A stretch of DNA of 47,700 nt from NCBI GenBank assembly GCA_016788465.1, contig JAEURV010000022.1, positions 1-47,700 on the forward strand, read 5' to 3'. Both the position numbers and the translations under genes were made by a program. The notes under the pieces are model-generated. The model was given only the letters and a program-made list of their open reading frames with translations. It ran no database searches and was not told where the DNA came from. Source of the DNA: Nitrospira sp. Lineage in GTDB: Bacteria > Nitrospirota > Nitrospiria > Nitrospirales > Nitrospiraceae. Below are positions 25,045 through 31,442 of the stretch, in pieces; position 1 is the stretch's first letter, and every line of letters begins with the position of its first letter.

Positions 25045-25067
25045 TGGTGTGCTGTACCGTTCCCGGC

Positions 25068-25235
25068 GTGACACGAGAGAAAGCAACCGCGCAGAAGAAG
25101 ACCTTCGGTTTACGGCTGAATCAGGAACTCATGAAGGAGTTGTCCCACCTAGCCGTGGACAAGGAACGATGGGTCAATGATTTAGTTGACGAAGCAATAC
25201 GCGACTTGCTCAAGAAGTATCAGAAGCAAAAGTAG
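25068..25235 (+). CDS. Second ribbon-helix-helix-like small protein
   Basis: From GTG 25068 the product is 55 residues, beginning MTREKATAQKKTFGLRLNQE. KKTFGLRLN fits the RHH strand, ELMKELSHLAVDKE helix 1, and WVNDLVDEAIRDLLKKYQ helix 2, giving a typical Arc/CopG-type dimeric DNA-binding fold. An upstream in-frame GTG (25047) would add seven residues; neither start has a good ribosome site, so the N-terminus is uncertain. It is transcribed away from the other RHH gene, with the palindrome and promoter between them. Such a divergent pair of regulators is reminiscent of a lysogeny-type switch, but the fold alone does not prove that. Confidence 0.7.
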   Translation: MTREKATAQKKTFGLRLNQELMKELSHLAVDKERWVNDLVDEAIRDLLKKYQKQK

Positions 25236-25338
25236 ACTACCTCGAAGACGATCCTCACTTGTTCAAAACCTCCCCTAGAGCTCTGTTGCAACAGAAAGCC
25301 GTTCCTTCTTAGAATCTGCCGCTCTGGCGAGTTCACCC

Positions 25339-26178
25339 ATGAACACCTGTCCATCCTGTCTATCTGAGCTTGCTGAAAAAAGTCGTTACTGCATTAAGTG
25401 TGGCAGACAATTTCTCTGGGGAGAAACCAACAGGGAATTCGATACGTGGAGATCGCCTGCCCTCACCACTGCCGATGAAGCGGCTCGGAAATTAGCTGTC
25501 TCTTTTCTCTATGAGCCAGACGTAGAACTATTTCTGAAAGGAAAGGACGAGGGTTTCATTGAAAATTTCAAATATTTCTTGAAGGATGTTCTCTGCACAC
25601 GGGCAACATGCTTTGATCCGACGCTTAAAATGGTCGATCAAACTAGGGATCCCACAGAATGGATTGAAGATGTGAAACGCATTGCAGTGGCATACTTGGA
25701 AACCCCCTGGTTGCACAACCCTTGGCTGACTAATTACCTAATACGGGAAGTGGCCTCCTGTCAGCTGCAGGCTTTGGCATACCAACGGAACAGAGGAATT
25801 TATCCTGAATATCATCTTAGGCGCTCATTGAAAGAACCGTATAACTCAATCGCCCCTCCTTTGTTAGGGGCGGCTTTCTTTCTCTGCCTTCTGACGCTCC
25901 TGTACTACCTGCTTTCTTATGATCAGATCGGATGGGCGGCATTGGTATTGCTTTACTTTGTCTATCATTACTCGCTCAAAGTATGGCAAATGATCTCTCG
26001 GGGAAAAAGTCGTCGAAAGCTCTTCGAGTATCTGGAAATGTACTCAATTATCACTCATGATATTTTCTCTAGTTCTTATGATGTAGACACGATCCTACGT
26101 CGTCTCAAGTCCTGTGAGGCAAAGGGGCTATTTCCCTATAGCGTGCTATTTGCACTATTGGAGCTCAAAAAGCGCTGA
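25339..26178 (+). CDS. Zinc-ribbon, two-TM membrane protein of unknown function
   Basis: The 279-residue protein begins with a four-Cys zinc ribbon (C4, C7, C18, C21; CPSC...CIKC). A soluble region (25-165) rich in acidic and aromatic residues follows, with many Trp in TPTEW/LETPWLHNPWLTNY-type segments. A hydrophobic hairpin spans about 170-214 (PPLLGAAFFLCLLTLLYYLL, then WAALVLLYFVYHYSLKVW), and the C-terminal domain of ~60 residues is cytoplasmic. No enzymatic motif was recognised. It is the only plus-strand gene of size in the element, is not linked to replication genes and ends at a plausible terminator, so it is probably independently expressed cargo. Membrane-anchored effectors of defence systems share this layout, but that is only analogy. 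Start ATG 25339 has no strong Shine-Dalgarno. Confidence 0.82.
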   Translation: MNTCPSCLSELAEKSRYCIKCGRQFLWGETNREFDTWRSPALTTADEAARKLAVSFLYEPDVELFLKGKDEGFIENFKYFLKDVLCTRATCFDPTLKMVDQTRDPTEWIEDVKRIAVAYLETPWLHNPWLTNYLIREVASCQLQALAYQRNRGIYPEYHLRRSLKEPYNSIAPPLLGAAFFLCLLTLLYYLLSYDQIGWAALVLLYFVYHYSLKVWQMISRGKSRRKLFEYLEMYSIITHDIFSSSYDVDTILRRLKSCEAKGLFPYSVLFALLELKKR

Positions 26179-26220
26179 AGAAGGACGCTGCTACGAAAAG
26201 GACGTGTGTGGTGGTCACAT

Positions 26221-26260
26221 GGCACTAGCCATGAATATGCAGGGCTACGCCGCCTTTTTT
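26221..26260 (+). terminator. Possible intrinsic terminator
   Basis: GGCacTAGCC (26221-26230) can pair with GGCTAcGCC (26243-26251), a stem with a small internal bulge; the hairpin is followed by GCCTTTTTT. It lies 43 nt after the stop of the zinc-ribbon membrane protein. Confidence 0.55.
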
Positions 26261-26445
26261 GTATTTCGAGGGTGCTTTTAGGAGCCCATAGCCCCTTCAG
26301 CAACTGTATGCTGGCGCGGTAGATCGGAGTGTCCTGAATATCTGAGTGGTGTCCTCTAAACTTAGGCATCTGGGGGGATTTGGGCGGTTGGGCTATATAT
26401 TTCTTACGTCCTTTTTGTATTTCCATGATGCGTTGAGGAGCCCAT
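26253..26445. repeat. Diverged ~37 bp direct repeat in a 426 bp non-coding stretch
   Basis: Segments 26253-26289 and 26410-26445 share CCTTTTT, GTATTTC and GAGCCCAT blocks with a few differences between. They lie in the gap 26179-26604, which holds no convincing gene; a 121-codon minus-strand frame across it merely translates the repeat twice and overlaps the upstream gene. Role unknown. Confidence 0.5.
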
Positions 26446-26604
26446 CTCTCCTCAAATCTGCCCTTTGCCGATCTTGTTGCAGGTGAAGCTTTGAGAAGCA
26501 TCCTGAGAACTCAGGTGGTCCAGCGTCGAGGTTTCAAAAGAGCATTTCCACTTCCTATGCCCTGTGCGGCTGTGTTCACTTTTGGTGCGTTTGGTGCGCT
26601 CTAA

Positions 26605-27018
26605 CTAGGCCTGTGAACCGACGGCTATGACCCACCGGACGGGCAGTCGGCATTCGGCTTCAGTTAGTGGGTGGAACGCCTCAAAAGTTCCGTCTGGGTA
26701 TACGGCCAATACCTTCCCCTGTTGCCGTGGTAGAGCTTCACTCATCCATTCAACCCAATCGCCAACCTGAAGAACTGGGCGGACTTGATCCAGTTGCTTT
26801 TCTTGGAGCCGGACAGGATCTCCTCCAAGCAGATCAACCGGGATGCCCGGTTCTAGGTGAAGTGCTCCGGTTCTCCTGCATATATCTGGCGTGGCTTCTG
26901 GGGGAGTGAGAACCTCTGAGACTGGCGGAAGGATTGCTTGGCAAACAAGGCAGGCAGGCCAGTGAATATTGATCACTGCCTCGCATTCAGAACACCGAGA
27001 AACTGCCGTCATGGTCAT
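26605..27018 (-). CDS. Zinc-ribbon protein with C-terminal beta domain, unknown function
   Basis: A 137-residue protein with an N-terminal four-Cys motif (C9, C12, C23, C26), a linker, and a C-terminal domain starting VGDWVEWMSEALPRQQGKVL and continuing AVYPDGTFEAFHPLTEAECR. That domain reads as an SH3/KOW-like barrel. The ribosome site GAGGG lies nine nt before ATG 27018. The iteron-like cluster lies directly upstream of it and the replication ATPase gene upstream of that, on the same strand. A role in replication control or as a DNA/RNA-binding accessory is possible but not shown. From memory, similar small proteins occur in Nitrospira mobile regions; I cannot check this. Confidence 0.75.
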   Translation of the reverse strand: MTMTAVSRCSECEAVINIHWPACLVCQAILPPVSEVLTPPEATPDICRRTGALHLEPGIPVDLLGGDPVRLQEKQLDQVRPVLQVGDWVEWMSEALPRQQGKVLAVYPDGTFEAFHPLTEAECRLPVRWVIAVGSQA

Positions 27019-27045
27019 ATATCCGTCCCTCTATGAAACTTATGG

Positions 27046-27230
27046 GGAAACCATGAGGAAACTTCTGGTTTCCTGTCTCGGAAAATGTTTTGAGGTCGGA
27101 AACCATGCATCACCGCTCTGGCAGCTATGTTTTTTTAGAAAGTTTCCTGAAGTCTGTGTGTGAATTGCCGGAACCAAATTAGGAAACCTTTGATTGCTGC
27201 TGGAAACCAGATAGGAAACTCTGAGGAAAC
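27046..27230. repeat. Iteron-like GGAAAC cluster (candidate replication origin)
   Basis: Within 185 bp, GGAAAC occurs in direct orientation at 27046, 27057, 27098, 27182, 27202, 27214 and 27225, and inverted (GTTTCC) at 27068 and 27142. Neighbouring copies are 11-12 bp apart, about one helical turn, and the 13-mer GGAAACCATGAGG occurs twice (27046, 27225). Chance would give about 0.1 copies. It sits just 3' of the RepA/DnaB-like gene, so it is a strong candidate for the element's iteron origin. Confidence 0.7.
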
Positions 27231-27245
27231 CATGAGGCAAGCCGG

Positions 27246-28619
27246 TCATTGGACACCTGCTTTGATCCTCTTGAGGAGTTTCGACGCATACCCTTTTGTG
27301 ATTCCAAGCTCTTCCGCGATGTCACTAGGACTGATGACGCCCTCGTTGAATAATCGCTGTGCCTGGTCCAGCTTGCATTCTTCGATAGGTTGGTAGACCC
27401 ATTGCAGGCGATCATTGACGGTCTGAAGCCGAACATCCAGAGGCGCTACATCCTTGCCGGTCACACTCCGGGACTTGGTAAACGCCAACTCAAAATGGCA
27501 TCCTTCACGGTCATCCGCTCCAGGTGGCTTCGACAATTGGATTACCGTATCAAGAGAGTCTTCCCGCCCACTCGTGCCCCGTTGTTTCCCGTCCTTTCCG
27601 GCATGATGAACTAAAACGGTCGCCAGCCCTCGATGGCGAAGCCGGATCAGCCACGCGCCAATGGGCTCCCAGTCTTCTTTACGGCATTCGTCGATGCCAC
27701 TGAAGAGACATGAGATATTGTCGAGGATCAGCACGCGAATGTCCGGGCGAGCATCGAGGATCCTGACCACTTCTTGCCGCATGGGCTCAGAGGTAAGAAT
27801 CAAGTCCTTCCCCCCGCACCGCTGATAAACCAGCTGACTCGTTAGAAATTCCAAAGACGCTCTTGGAGGTTTACCCATGAGAGCTGTCGTCCTGGTTCGA
27901 AGTTCATCGAGCTGCATCTCCCCATCCACATAGAGGACCCCTACCGGATTCTCGACCTTCCAGTTCCACAGGTCTTGCCCGCTTGTCAGTGAAACGGTTA
28001 GGGCTAATTGGAAAAAGGTTTTCCCGACGCCACGAGGGCCGTAGACCATCACGTTGCCCCCTTCAGGTAGCCAGGGCAAATGCTGAGGGCGCTTAGGAAG
28101 ATCAAGGCTGAGGAGACTACTGTAACTGACTAGCGCCTCTGAAAGAGGCAGCCTCGTGTCAGGCTTCTGGTAGTCGTGGAGGGCTCGCAGTCGAGCGAAT
28201 AATTCTTCAGGATCGGCTCCTGAGTATGCCCGCTCCTGGATGGAATAGATTTCCCGAATGATCCTCCGGTTCTCGGCAGCTTTGCGGACTGAGAGGCAGT
28301 AGCTTTTGATGTTCACCGATGACACGACACCGGCAACGAGCTCAGCAAGGTAGGCAGCTCCACCAATGTTGGTAAGCTCCCCTTTCTGTTTGAGGCGTTC
28401 AGTCAACGTGACATTGTCAATTGAATCTCCGCATTCGGCCAGATCGAGCATTGCCCGATAAATGCATTGATGCCCCTGTGACGTGAAGTCTCCATCTGCC
28501 ACAAGTTCTTGAGCTACAGCCAAAGCAGCGGGGTCTAGCAATACGGCACCTAGAATAGCTTGCTCGGCCTCAGGTGCTTGGGGAAGTGATCGGGGAAGGT
28601 CAAGGGCAGCTTCTATCAT
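27246..28619 (-). CDS. DnaB-N / RepA-type replication ATPase
   Basis: The 457-residue protein joins an N-terminal DnaB-like domain (about 13-115: PEAEQAILGAVLLDP, then GGAAYLAELV) to a RecA-fold ATPase. Walker A is GPRGVGKT (194-201) and Walker B is VLILDN with D300; LVHHAGKDGKQRGTSGRED then follows as in AAA_25/RepA hexameric helicases of RSF1010 type. A C-terminal HTH (SPSDIAEELGITKGYASKLL) could contact origin DNA. It is therefore probably the helicase/initiator of the element. It overlaps the upstream AlpA-like gene by 4 nt, so both are translated from one message. No primase domain is visible, so priming would rely on the host or another mechanism. Confidence 0.88.
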   Translation of the reverse strand: MIEAALDLPRSLPQAPEAEQAILGAVLLDPAALAVAQELVADGDFTSQGHQCIYRAMLDLAECGDSIDNVTLTERLKQKGELTNIGGAAYLAELVAGVVSSVNIKSYCLSVRKAAENRRIIREIYSIQERAYSGADPEELFARLRALHDYQKPDTRLPLSEALVSYSSLLSLDLPKRPQHLPWLPEGGNVMVYGPRGVGKTFFQLALTVSLTSGQDLWNWKVENPVGVLYVDGEMQLDELRTRTTALMGKPPRASLEFLTSQLVYQRCGGKDLILTSEPMRQEVVRILDARPDIRVLILDNISCLFSGIDECRKEDWEPIGAWLIRLRHRGLATVLVHHAGKDGKQRGTSGREDSLDTVIQLSKPPGADDREGCHFELAFTKSRSVTGKDVAPLDVRLQTVNDRLQWVYQPIEECKLDQAQRLFNEGVISPSDIAEELGITKGYASKLLKRIKAGVQ

Positions 28620-28831
28620 AGCCTGCCCCCTTCTGCTTCTGCGGGAGGCATCGGACGCCGTAAGGCTGCCAGCACTTCGTCAATCCGAAAGCGAACGCCT
28701 CGGCCTTCTGTCCCTACTGAGTAGCAAGGTATTTGGCCAGACCTCGCCATCCGGTACGCCGTACCTTTCGTTAGAATGCCGCGCTCCTCAAGCACCGCAG
28801 CTGTAACCAACTCACATTGATCCTGTTCCAT
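28616..28831 (-). CDS. AlpA/excisionase-like helix-turn-helix protein
   Basis: A 71-residue protein with the MerR-like HTH_17 layout: VTAAVLEERGILTKGTAYRM (HTH) followed by the wing SGQIPCYSVGTEGRGVRFRI and DEVLAALRR. Proteins of this type act as excisionases or as activators of integrase genes in P4-like satellites (AlpA). ATG 28831 is chosen because GGAGG sits five nt upstream; a GTG at 28843 would overlap that ribosome site. The stop overlaps the replication ATPase start, which couples the two genes. Whether it binds near the att ends or the integrase promoter is unknown. Confidence 0.82.
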   Translation of the reverse strand: MEQDQCELVTAAVLEERGILTKGTAYRMARSGQIPCYSVGTEGRGVRFRIDEVLAALRRPMPPAEAEGGRL

Positions 28832-28938
28832 GTAGACCTCCACAGATTAAGGGGGATACTCCTATAGCTTCCATGAGAGGCCGTCCGACCTCAGGAAGCC
28901 ACCTCTACCTATGGAGAAAACGAAAAGGAGTGGGGTAA

Positions 28939-29898
28939 TTAGTCGTCGGAGGAAGGATCGGACCCGAAATCTTCCATGCGTAAAACTCGTCTAGTACGGG
29001 CATGTTCAATAGTGGATAAGTCCAGGCCTGTGCGTTCTCTCCACGCCGATTTTTCCTTACGAAGTAAAGGTTTGTGTTTCCCGCACAACTCCCCGGAAGT
29101 CGTATACGTTTCTGCGCAATCGGTGCAATTTGAAATATCCTCCACCGCCTCAGGCAAATTCTCTGGGTCTAACAGATGTCTGAGTTTGGGGTTCTTCAGA
29201 ATGGGACGTTCAAGGCCATCAAGGAATTCATTCTGAATATCCAAGGTTGCAATCTTCCTGCGGACCGAAAGATAGGCATCACGAATAGTGGATGGTCTTT
29301 TCCCGAGTTCTTCTGCGACATCCTTGAATGTCGCCTGCTTTTCCCCGGTTCCCTTGGTCATGAGATCAAAAACTTTCAGTTGGAACTTAAGGCTCGGGGG
29401 CTTCTTGCGATCATGGCCACCGAAATACGAATGCCTCAGTTCCTGATGGATAAGTGGAATCAGTTGGTCGAGAGTGAGGGAATGGTCTACTGAAATCTCA
29501 ATAATGGTCTTAAACCCTCCGCCAGGGCGAGAACCGAGAATACGGACGGGGGCGGCTGATACCGAAAAATCGGATTTTCCCTTTCTTGCCGCCTGGTACC
29601 ATCGCTCTAGTCCTTTGATAGTAATTAGCCGCTCTGTATCGGGCCAAAATGCCAGATCCGGGAGACGATGTACTCGCCATTTGCCGAGATAGCGAAAGTG
29701 TAGAAAGTCAAGTTTTCTGAGTGACTTAGAGCTCCAGAGTGGTTCATGTCGATTGACCCATAATTTCAGCTTTTCATAGTCAGTTAGGTATTTAGCGACA
29801 TCTTTGCGAAACTCCTCGTTGCGAACTAAGAGCGTCCACCTGTCGTAATCCGCTCTTAGAAAGTCCTGGAGTGCTTCCTGTGCGTTTTTCCTTCCCAT
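28939..29898 (-). CDS. Element protein with HTH and Cys-rich tail, unknown function
   Basis: A 319-residue protein with AAGGAAGG just before ATG 29898. The N-terminal half (1-160) is Trp-rich and basic (YDRWTLLVRNEEFRKD, KLKLWVNRHEPLWSSKSLRK) and could fold as an alpha/beta DNA-binding or nuclease-like domain, though I see no catalytic motif. Residues 191-216 (KDVAEELGKRPSTIRDAYLS) are a clear sigma-region-4-like HTH. Three cysteines follow (C258, C261, C272; CTDC...LCGKH), perhaps with a His as fourth ligand, so a zinc site is possible. It lies at the right end of the element, 108 bp upstream of the AlpA-like gene on the same strand. It may be the master regulator or an origin factor; that is inference. 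Confidence 0.78.
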   Translation of the reverse strand: MGRKNAQEALQDFLRADYDRWTLLVRNEEFRKDVAKYLTDYEKLKLWVNRHEPLWSSKSLRKLDFLHFRYLGKWRVHRLPDLAFWPDTERLITIKGLERWYQAARKGKSDFSVSAAPVRILGSRPGGGFKTIIEISVDHSLTLDQLIPLIHQELRHSYFGGHDRKKPPSLKFQLKVFDLMTKGTGEKQATFKDVAEELGKRPSTIRDAYLSVRRKIATLDIQNEFLDGLERPILKNPKLRHLLDPENLPEAVEDISNCTDCAETYTTSGELCGKHKPLLRKEKSAWRERTGLDLSTIEHARTRRVLRMEDFGSDPSSDD

Positions 29899-30237
29899 GC
29901 CCTTCCTTTACGGGCGCACTGACGTGTTTTTGGTTTTGTATATATTGACTATGGCCCTATCATCAGGAAGCGAGCTTTTTTACCGGAGGAAAATTTTTGT
30001 GACGGTCTGGTGCGGAGCAGGCGATGGCGTCGACGCACTTAAAATTTTCCCCCATACCCTCCCATGCCCCCCTTTGGCGATTTCAGGCTGACGGGTTTAC
30101 TGTCAAGTAACTGTCAAGTGGCTGCCCGATTCTACCGTTTCCTGGGGTAGCGTGCTGTTTCGTGGATATAGATAAAGCCTAGGGAAAATGCAACAATACG
30201 TCACGGTGGGTCACAGGAGGAGAATGGTTGCGCTCCC
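29899..30237. other. Non-coding right end of the element
   Basis: 339 bp between the last element gene and the right attachment site. It holds the promoter region of the minus-strand genes (AT-rich at 29930-30000) and the subterminal TGTCAAGT pair at 30100-30120. No further gene or RNA was recognised. Confidence 0.5.
30100..30120 (+). repeat. Subterminal TGTCAAGT pair, right (possible integrase arm site)
   Basis: Exact 21 bp match to 22344-22364, same orientation, with TGTCAAGT at 30101-30108 and 30112-30119. It lies 117 bp inside the right att copy. Confidence 0.65.
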
Positions 30238-30294
30238 TTCAGGGTCTAGCGCCCTCACGGGTGTCCGGGTTCAAATCCCGGCTTCGGCACCAAC
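30238..30294 (+). repeat. Right attachment site (attR), 57 bp partial tRNA-Leu duplication
   Basis: Identical to 22194-22250. Only the 3' part of the tRNA is present, without acceptor 5' strand, D arm or anticodon 5' stem, so this is a tRNA remnant and not a functional gene. Confidence 0.95.
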
Positions 30295-30584
30295 CCTACC
30301 GTTTGGTAAGACTATTGCACTCCCCTTCGAGCACACAGACAGCTCGAAGCCATGCTTGACATCGATGTGGAGCCTCCCACAGCCATCACCATTTCTTACG
30401 GCGTTCCACGTATCATCATGACGTACGGAAATGGTATTTTGATGACAGCATGGTCGGCTTCAATAACAATGGATTCAGTCACAATCCACTCCCTTGGCAA
30501 GTATGCAAACCTTCAAGAAGCCGCTATCAGATTACCAATGACGGATCGGTCGACTTGCGAGAGATGACTAAGTTGAAAGGTAGG

Positions 30585-31145
30585 ATGACAATGAGACGAC
30601 TTGTGCTCGCAGGAATCTTGATCCTGAGCAGTGCGGCGATCGTAGCAACGGCGGAACCGCTGCCCGGGGCTCCAAAGCCGGTGGTCCCCCCCAAATCGAT
30701 CCCGCTAGCTGGGGAAGAACCCTACGAGGCGCTCAAGCGTGGCGACTACCGAGTTGCAGCAGGACTCTTCTCTCCACGGGCAGAAAAGGGCGATGTGCGA
30801 GCGCAGTACAATCTCGGGCTCCTGTATGCTAGCGGGATGGGTGTGGTGCAAGACTACCAGGCCGCATTGAAGTGGCATCGCTTGGCGGCAGGGCAAGGCC
30901 ATGCTGGCGCCCAAAACGAACTCGCGCAGATGTATGCCAAGGGACAGGGTGTTCAACAGGATCAGGTGCGCGCCTATGTCTGGTACAGCGTCGCGGGGGA
31001 GTCGTCGACCGGTGGGTCAAAGACGGAAATCATCAAGGACCGGGACCACATGGCGAAGCGTATGACGCCGGATCAGATTCAGAAAGCAGAGGGGCTGACC
31101 AAACAGTGTCTGGAATCGCAGTTGAAGAAATGCGGCGAGAGATAA
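30585..31145 (+). CDS. Exported Sel1-repeat protein
   Basis: A ~186-residue protein with a signal peptide (RRLVLAGILILSSAAIVATA, cleavage near residue 22-25) and a Pro-rich linker. Two to three Sel1-like (TPR-related) repeats follow: DVRAQYNLGLLYASGMGVVQ, then HAGAQNELAQMYAKGQGVQQ and DQVRAYVWYSVAG. The C-terminus is basic with two Cys. Such proteins are periplasmic scaffolds for protein interaction. The frame is open further upstream to 30450, but that part lacks coding character and the signal peptide begins only at 30585/30591, where AGG-rich bases precede. It is the first chromosomal gene right of the element; the 290 bp between attR and this start hold nothing recognisable. Confidence 0.82.
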   Translation: MTMRRLVLAGILILSSAAIVATAEPLPGAPKPVVPPKSIPLAGEEPYEALKRGDYRVAAGLFSPRAEKGDVRAQYNLGLLYASGMGVVQDYQAALKWHRLAAGQGHAGAQNELAQMYAKGQGVQQDQVRAYVWYSVAGESSTGGSKTEIIKDRDHMAKRMTPDQIQKAEGLTKQCLESQLKKCGER

Positions 31146-31397
31146 AGTGCTAGCTAGAGTCTAAGATTACACCCCATCCAAATCGTGACTTTCCATAGTT
31201 CTGTTGGCCAAGGGGCATCCAAGCAGATTCCTCATCAACTCCCAATAGCTCCGTGCAGGTAGACAGGTCCGGCGAGACTCCAATCGTTCTTTCCCGTCTT
31301 GCGTTCATTGAAAATGCATGGATCTATCGCGAAGGTTTCAGACTCCTTTCGGCTTGGGCTCATTCAAGGGCGTGCGTTCTCGTATGGGAAGATTGAT

Positions 31398-31442
31398 GGT
31401 TCGACAAGCTCACCACGAACGGCCTTCTGGGATAGAAGGCCT
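31398..31442. repeat. REP-like motif and perfect hairpin
   Basis: GGTTCGACAAGCTC (31398-31411) and CACCACGAACGG form a REP-like motif known from many bacterial genomes. It is followed by the inverted repeat GGCCTTCT-GGGAT-AGAAGGCC (31421-31441), which overlaps the stop of the following minus-strand gene. It lies in the 295 bp gap between convergent genes and may act as a bidirectional terminator, although no T-run follows. Confidence 0.6.

Larger units (their letters stand above)
22194..30294. mobile_element. Integrated element in tRNA-Leu(CAG), predicted 8,044 bp circle
   Basis: A 57 bp perfect direct repeat (22194-22250 and 30238-30294) covers the tRNA from anticodon loop to just past CCA and delimits the element, the classic footprint of site-specific integration. 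Inside are a tyrosine integrase, two ribbon-helix-helix proteins, an AlpA-like protein, a DnaB-N/RepA-like ATPase next to an iteron-like cluster, a Fic protein and four proteins of unknown function. Matching subterminal repeats lie 94 bp inside the left and 117 bp inside the right att copy. No structural phage, packaging, relaxase or transfer gene is visible. I infer a replicating satellite or plasmid-like integrative element. Confidence 0.92.

Noticed and set aside
26136-26501. 121-residue minus-strand protein with internal WAP...EIQK repeats
   Set aside because: It is explained by the DNA direct repeat, overlaps the end of a real gene and the terminator, and has no ribosome site.
27046-27230. 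CRISPR array
   Set aside because: The repeat is only a hexamer with irregular 10-84 bp distances and inverted copies; no cas genes are present. Iteron-like fits better.
30238-30294. Second tRNA-Leu gene
   Set aside because: Only the 3' part is present; the 5' acceptor strand and D arm are missing, so it is the att duplication.
30450-30584. N-terminal extension of the Sel1-repeat protein
   Set aside because: It would place the signal peptide in the middle of the protein; the bases lack coding character.
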